From Mycolicibacterium austroafricanum (GTDB taxonomy: Bacteria > Actinomycetota > Actinomycetes > Mycobacteriales > Mycobacteriaceae): a stretch of 40,713 bases of DNA. Under the pieces are notes generated by a model. It was given only the letters and a program-made list of their open reading frames with translations. It did no database searches and was not told where the DNA came from. This document shows positions 37,431-40,713 of this stretch, piece by piece; the first letter of the stretch is position 1; every line of letters starts with the position of its first letter. Where the stretch lies: positions 13,808-54,520 of the forward strand of contig NZ_CACSIP010000041.1 in assembly GCF_902705885.1 (NCBI RefSeq), read 5' to 3'. Made by a program: the position numbers and the translations under genes.

Positions 37431-39176
37431 GTGAGCGACGCGGTCCCCGGTCCGGGCAACGGGCAGACCCTGCTGGGTCCCGAGCAACGGGCGCGTGCCT
37501 GGCAACGGCTGGGTAGCGAGCAGTTCGACGTCGTCGTCATCGGCGGGGGCGTGGTCGGCGCCGGCGCCGCGCTGGACGCCGCGACGCGGGGTCTGAAGGT
37601 GGCGCTGGTCGAGGCGCGCGACTTCGCGTCGGGAACCTCCAGTCGCAGCAGCAAGATGTTCCACGGCGGCCTGCGCTACCTGGAGCAGTTGGAGTTCGGG
37701 TTGGTGCGCGAGGCGTTGCACGAACGTGAGCTGTCGCTGACGACGTTGGCGCCGCACCTGGTCAAGCCACTTCCGTTCCTGTTCCCGCTGACCAATCGTT
37801 GGTGGGAACGGCCGTACGTGGCGGCCGGCATCATGCTCTACGACCAGCTCGGTGGCGCGAAATCGGTTCCGGCGCAGAAACATCTGACCCGGTCCGGGGC
37901 GCTGCGGCTGTCCCCGGGGTTGAAGCGCAGCTCGCTGATCGGCGGAATCCGGTACTACGACACCGTCGTCGACGATGCCCGGCACACGATGACGGTGGCG
38001 CGCACCGCGGCCCACTACGGAGCGGTGGTCCGGACATCCACCCAGGTGGTGGCGTTGCTGCGGGAGGGCGACCGGGTCACCGGGGTGCAGGTCCGCGACA
38101 CCGAGGACGGCGCGGTCGCCGATGTGCACGGCCACGTCGTGGTCAACGCCACCGGGGTGTGGACCGACGAGATCCAGGCGTTGTCCAAGCAGCGCGGGCG
38201 ATTTCGGGTGCGGGCGTCCAAGGGTGTGCACATCGTGGTGCCGCGCGACCGCGTCGTCAGCGAGGTCGCGATCATCTTGCGCACCGACAAGTCGGTGCTG
38301 TTTGTCATCCCGTGGGGAACGCACTGGATCATCGGCACCACCGACACCGACTGGAACCTCGACCTCGCGCACCCGGCGGCCACCAAGGCCGACATCGACT
38401 ACATCCTCGGCACTGTCAACACCGTGCTGGCCACCCCGTTGACCCACGACGACATCGACGGTGTGTACGCCGGGCTGCGGCCGTTGCTGGCGGGGGAGAG
38501 CGAGGAGACCTCCAAGCTGTCCCGCGAGCACGCGGTGGCGGTGCCGGCGCCGGGACTGGTCGCGATCGCCGGCGGCAAGTACACCACCTACCGGGTGATG
38601 GCCGAAGACGCCATCGACGCCGCGGCCGAGTTCGTGCCGACCCGGGTGGCGCCGTCGATCACCGAGAAGGTGCCGCTGGTGGGCGCCGACGGATACTTCG
38701 CGCTGGTGAACCAGACCCAAAGCGTCGGAAAGCATTACAGCCTGCACCCGTATCGCGTGCGGCACCTGCTCGACCGCTACGGGTCGCTGATCGGTGAGGT
38801 GCTGGCGCTGGGTGAGGAGAACCCGGACCTGCTCGGGCCGATCACCGACGCGCCGGTGTACCTCAAGGTCGAAGCCGCCTACGCCGCGGCGGCCGAAGGG
38901 GCACTGCACCTCGAGGACATCCTGGCGCGCCGGATGCGAATCTCGATCGAGTACCCGCACCGCGGTGTGGACTGTGCCCGTGAGGTCGCCGAAGTCGTTG
39001 CGCCGATTCTGGGTTGGAGTGCTGCGGACGTCGACAACGAGGTCGCGATGTACCTGGCGCGGGTCGAGGCGGAGGTGCTGTCCCAGAATCAGCCCGACGA
39101 CGAATCCGCCGACGCGCTGCGGGCCGCCGCGCCCGAGGCCCGCGCGGAGATCCTCGAACCGGTGCCGCTCACTTGA
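37431..39176 (+). CDS. glpD2: Glycerol-3-phosphate dehydrogenase, FAD-dependent
   Basis: A 581-residue membrane-associated enzyme that oxidises glycerol 3-phosphate to dihydroxyacetone phosphate and passes electrons to quinone. The FAD fold is VVVIGGGVVGAGAALDA near residue 37; the family signature follows at SGTSSRSSKMFHGGLRYLEQ near 69. Later blocks include GTTDTDWNLDL near 303 and AGGKYTTYRVMAEDA near 381, then the C-terminal capping domain. GTG follows CGAGGAG at good spacing. It sits 55 bases after lpdA and corresponds to Rv3302c. Coupling with LpdA suggests both act on the quinone pool. Confidence 0.95.
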   Translation: MSDAVPGPGNGQTLLGPEQRARAWQRLGSEQFDVVVIGGGVVGAGAALDAATRGLKVALVEARDFASGTSSRSSKMFHGGLRYLEQLEFGLVREALHERELSLTTLAPHLVKPLPFLFPLTNRWWERPYVAAGIMLYDQLGGAKSVPAQKHLTRSGALRLSPGLKRSSLIGGIRYYDTVVDDARHTMTVARTAAHYGAVVRTSTQVVALLREGDRVTGVQVRDTEDGAVADVHGHVVVNATGVWTDEIQALSKQRGRFRVRASKGVHIVVPRDRVVSEVAIILRTDKSVLFVIPWGTHWIIGTTDTDWNLDLAHPAATKADIDYILGTVNTVLATPLTHDDIDGVYAGLRPLLAGESEETSKLSREHAVAVPAPGLVAIAGGKYTTYRVMAEDAIDAAAEFVPTRVAPSITEKVPLVGADGYFALVNQTQSVGKHYSLHPYRVRHLLDRYGSLIGEVLALGEENPDLLGPITDAPVYLKVEAAYAAAAEGALHLEDILARRMRISIEYPHRGVDCAREVAEVVAPILGWSAADVDNEVAMYLARVEAEVLSQNQPDDESADALRAAAPEARAEILEPVPLT

Positions 39177-39181
39177 CGCGG

Positions 39182-40039
39182 ATGCCCGCGCCGCTTCCGG
39201 TGCGCGACGGACTCGGGCCGGCACGGGTCCGGTTGCGCGGCGGCGCGGTCCTCGTGGAGTTGGCGAACCGGTTCGGTGAGGCCGCCGCCGCCAAGGTGCT
39301 CAACGGTGAAGTGTGCACCGCCGACGGTACGGTCGTCACCGCATCGACTGTGCTGAAGCCGAATTCGCACGTGTACCTGTATCGCGACCTGCCCGACGAG
39401 GTGACGGTCCCGTTCGAGATGCCGATCCTGCACCACGACGCCGACATCGTCGTCGTGGACAAGCCGCACTTCCTGGCCACGATGCCGCGCGGCCGTCACG
39501 TCGCTCAGACCGCGTTGGTGCGGCTGCGTCGCGAACTGGCCCTGCCCGAGTTGAGCCCGGCGCACCGTCTGGACCGGCTGACGGCGGGGGTGTTGTTGTT
39601 CACCGTGCGACCGCAGGTGCGCGGCGCGTATCAGTCGTTGTTCGCCCGTGGCCTGGTGCGCAAGACCTACCTGGCGCACGCGCCCGTCGACCCAGCGCTG
39701 ATCTTCCCGATCACGGTGCGCAGTCGGATCGTCAAACGCCGTGGCTGCCTGCAGGCAGTGGAGGAGCCTGGCGAGCCGAACGCCGAGACGGTCGTCGAGC
39801 ACTGCGGCGGCGGCCGCTATCGACTGACCCCACGTACCGGTCGAACCCACCAGCTGCGGGTGCACATGGCGTCGCTGGGGCTGCCGATCACCGGTGACCC
39901 GCTGTACCCCGACGTCGCCGACGTGCCCGACGACTTCGGCACCCCGCTGAGGCTGGTGGCGCACCGGCTGGAGTTCGAGGACCCGCTGACCGGAATGACA
40001 CGGCAATTCACCAGCGCCCGCGAGCTACCTACTGATTAG
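39182..40039 (+). CDS. RluA-family RNA pseudouridine synthase
   Basis: A 285-residue enzyme that isomerises uridine to pseudouridine in RNA. The catalytic Asp is in PAHRLDRLTAGVLLF near residue 136, and RLTPRTGRTHQLRVHMASLG near 218 is the second RluA-family signature. The N-terminal 80 residues form a small domain without a clear S4 motif. ATG at 39182 is five bases after the glpD2 stop; an in-frame TTG at 39173 overlapping that stop is possible. Position corresponds to Rv3300c. It is likely co-transcribed with glpD2 and ends at a 17-base-arm hairpin. The RNA target is unknown. Confidence 0.9.
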   Translation: MPAPLPVRDGLGPARVRLRGGAVLVELANRFGEAAAAKVLNGEVCTADGTVVTASTVLKPNSHVYLYRDLPDEVTVPFEMPILHHDADIVVVDKPHFLATMPRGRHVAQTALVRLRRELALPELSPAHRLDRLTAGVLLFTVRPQVRGAYQSLFARGLVRKTYLAHAPVDPALIFPITVRSRIVKRRGCLQAVEEPGEPNAETVVEHCGGGRYRLTPRTGRTHQLRVHMASLGLPITGDPLYPDVADVPDDFGTPLRLVAHRLEFEDPLTGMTRQFTSARELPTD

Positions 40040-40041
40040 CT

Positions 40042-40095
40042 TGCGCTCAGATCGCAGTTCCCCTCGGCTTCACGCATTACTGCGATCTGAGCGCA
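40042..40095 (+). terminator. Long hairpin after the pseudouridine synthase, 17-base perfect arms
   Basis: TGCGCTCAGATCGCAGT (40042-40058) and ACTGCGATCTGAGCGCA (40079-40095) are perfect complements around a 20-base loop. It begins three bases after the stop codon. There is no U-tract. Confidence 0.75.
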
Positions 40096-40127
40096 TACCG
40101 TGCGCGGTCCGGATGCGCACAGAGGCA

Positions 40128-40337
40128 ATGTACGACATCCCCGAAATATTCGCTGGACGATTCGACGACCTGGTCAAAAATGGCTTGGACAAGGCATCTA
40201 GTGCCACAGTGGGCCTCAGCAGAATTTGCCCGACGGGTGCGATAGCCGCTACGAAACGGTCACCGGACGCCGACCGCGTCTCGGTGCCCGCGTGCAGTGC
40301 CGATGCCTTCGACGCATACGCCGAGTCGCATACCTAG
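40128..40337 (+). CDS. Possible small ORF, unrecognised
   Basis: A 69-codon frame beginning MYDIPEIFAGRFDDLVKNG, with AGAGG five bases before the ATG. The base composition is less GC-rich than the surroundings, and codon third positions are not strongly G/C biased. The C-terminal half is low in recognisable structure. It may be a small acquired gene, a remnant, or chance. Confidence 0.3.
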   Translation: MYDIPEIFAGRFDDLVKNGLDKASSATVGLSRICPTGAIAATKRSPDADRVSVPACSADAFDAYAESHT

Positions 40338-40531
40338 CAAATCCGGTGCGCTGATTCGACCCCCTCGTAGCCCGCTGCGTGCTCGTGGGCGCCGCGGTGA
40401 TGTGCGCGATGCGCACCGGCGTGATCCCGCTGCGGGCGCGCCGCCGGCGTTCAGCCCCATCCGGGCGTCGCTGCTGTAACAATCGGGAGACCTCGCGGCG
40501 CCCGCCGCCGGAACACTCGAAGGAGCCGACA
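40338..40531. other. Intergenic DNA upstream of the secreted-protein gene
   Basis: With the doubtful small ORF, the region from 40040 to 40531 has no secure gene. Beyond the hairpin at 40042-40095 and the AAGGAG ribosome binding site at 40520-40525, I see no tRNA, repeat copy or palindrome here. A promoter for the downstream gene is presumably present but not identifiable. Confidence 0.6.
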
Positions 40532-40713
40532 GTGCGCAAGACCTGGCTCGTGACGGCAGCGGCGCTGTGTGCGGGGGCGGTGCTGGGTCCAGTGCCCGCC
40601 GCACCCGCAGCGGTGTGCGGTTCGGTCGGCGGCGTGCACGTCGACGTCACCGGCTGCGCGGACCCGCTGTCGGAACTCAACGCGTTCCCGCCACCTCCGC
40701 CACCGCCTCCGCC
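40532..40713 (+). CDS. Secreted small proline-rich protein, cut by window end
   Basis: About 60 codons are visible and the frame is open at the window edge. GTG at 40532 follows AAGGAG at good spacing. The N-terminus is a Sec signal peptide: MRKTW, a hydrophobic core AAALCAGAVLG, then a cleavage region ending PAAPAA. The mature part starts VCGSVGGVHVDVTGCAD, with two cysteines that may pair, and runs into a polyproline stretch of at least nine residues. Mycobacteria have many small exported proteins of this kind. No family is recognised. Confidence 0.7.
   Translation, partial: MRKTWLVTAAALCAGAVLGPVPAAPAAVCGSVGGVHVDVTGCADPLSELNAFPPPPPPPP

Noticed and set aside
37029..39224. 731-codon open frame antisense to lpdA and glpD2
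   Set aside because: Shadow of two strongly supported flavoprotein genes; no recognisable domain.
1..40713. tRNA, rRNA, CRISPR arrays, insertion sequences and phage integrases
   Set aside because: No cloverleaf-like stretch, regularly spaced short direct repeats, or transposase/integrase motifs were seen on either strand.

Overview
The window (about 40.7 kb, GC-rich) reads as the chromosome of a mycobacterium, most likely a fast-growing Mycolicibacterium. The evidence is gene content (two MmpL transporters, mycobacterial-type SdhCDAB, LpdA, AmiA1/AmiB1, an EspC-like type VII secretion protein) and gene order. The blocks sdhC-sdhD-sdhA-sdhB, cdd-deoA-add, upp, pmmB, deoD, amiB1-amiA1, a gamma-glutamylcyclotransferase gene, lpdA-glpD2 and a pseudouridine synthase follow the order I know for the Rv3300c-Rv3319 region of M. 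tuberculosis. Lineage-specific genes are interleaved. All identities are by reading sequence; no database was searched.

Layout. 1-5152: a truncated APC amino-acid permease, a two-gene ascorbate-type PTS (EIIAB fusion plus UlaA-like EIIC) and a luciferase-like oxidoreductase, all on the minus strand. 5153-8931: a TetR regulator divergent from an MmpL exporter, with a palindromic operator between them; this module lies between two identical 21-base direct repeats. 8920-11624: a CGNR zinc-finger regulator divergent from an alpha/beta hydrolase, then an AI-2E/PerM-family membrane protein. 11667-15176: the minus-strand succinate dehydrogenase operon. 15414-18221: pyrimidine and purine nucleoside salvage (cdd-deoA-add), divergent from sdh. 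18311-24009: a conserved acidic protein, a FadD acyl-CoA synthetase, three small proteins, and an EspC-like gene coupled to an NlpC/P60 hydrolase gene. 24062-31263: upp, pmmB, a MarR regulator divergent from an AbrB-type transporter, deoD, and two M20 amidohydrolases. 31448-40713: a second MmpL, an AbiEi-like/endonuclease-fold protein, a gamma-glutamylcyclotransferase-like protein, lpdA-glpD2, an RluA-type pseudouridine synthase, a doubtful small ORF, and the start of a secreted proline-rich protein.

The clearest common theme is nucleoside and base salvage: cdd, deoA, add, upp, deoD and pmmB would recover bases and ribose or deoxyribose phosphates. SdhCDAB, LpdA and GlpD2 are flavoproteins expected to feed electrons to the quinone pool.

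Non-coding structure is rich. A roughly 75-base imperfect palindromic repeat occurs five times, always at gene 3' ends, and in two cases supplies the last codons of a gene. Four gene ends carry other hairpins, three of them with long arms of 15 to 21 bases. A recurring promoter architecture, a -10 hexamer of the form TANNNT (or close) 6 to 8 bases before the start codon, suggests that many genes here are transcribed without a leader.
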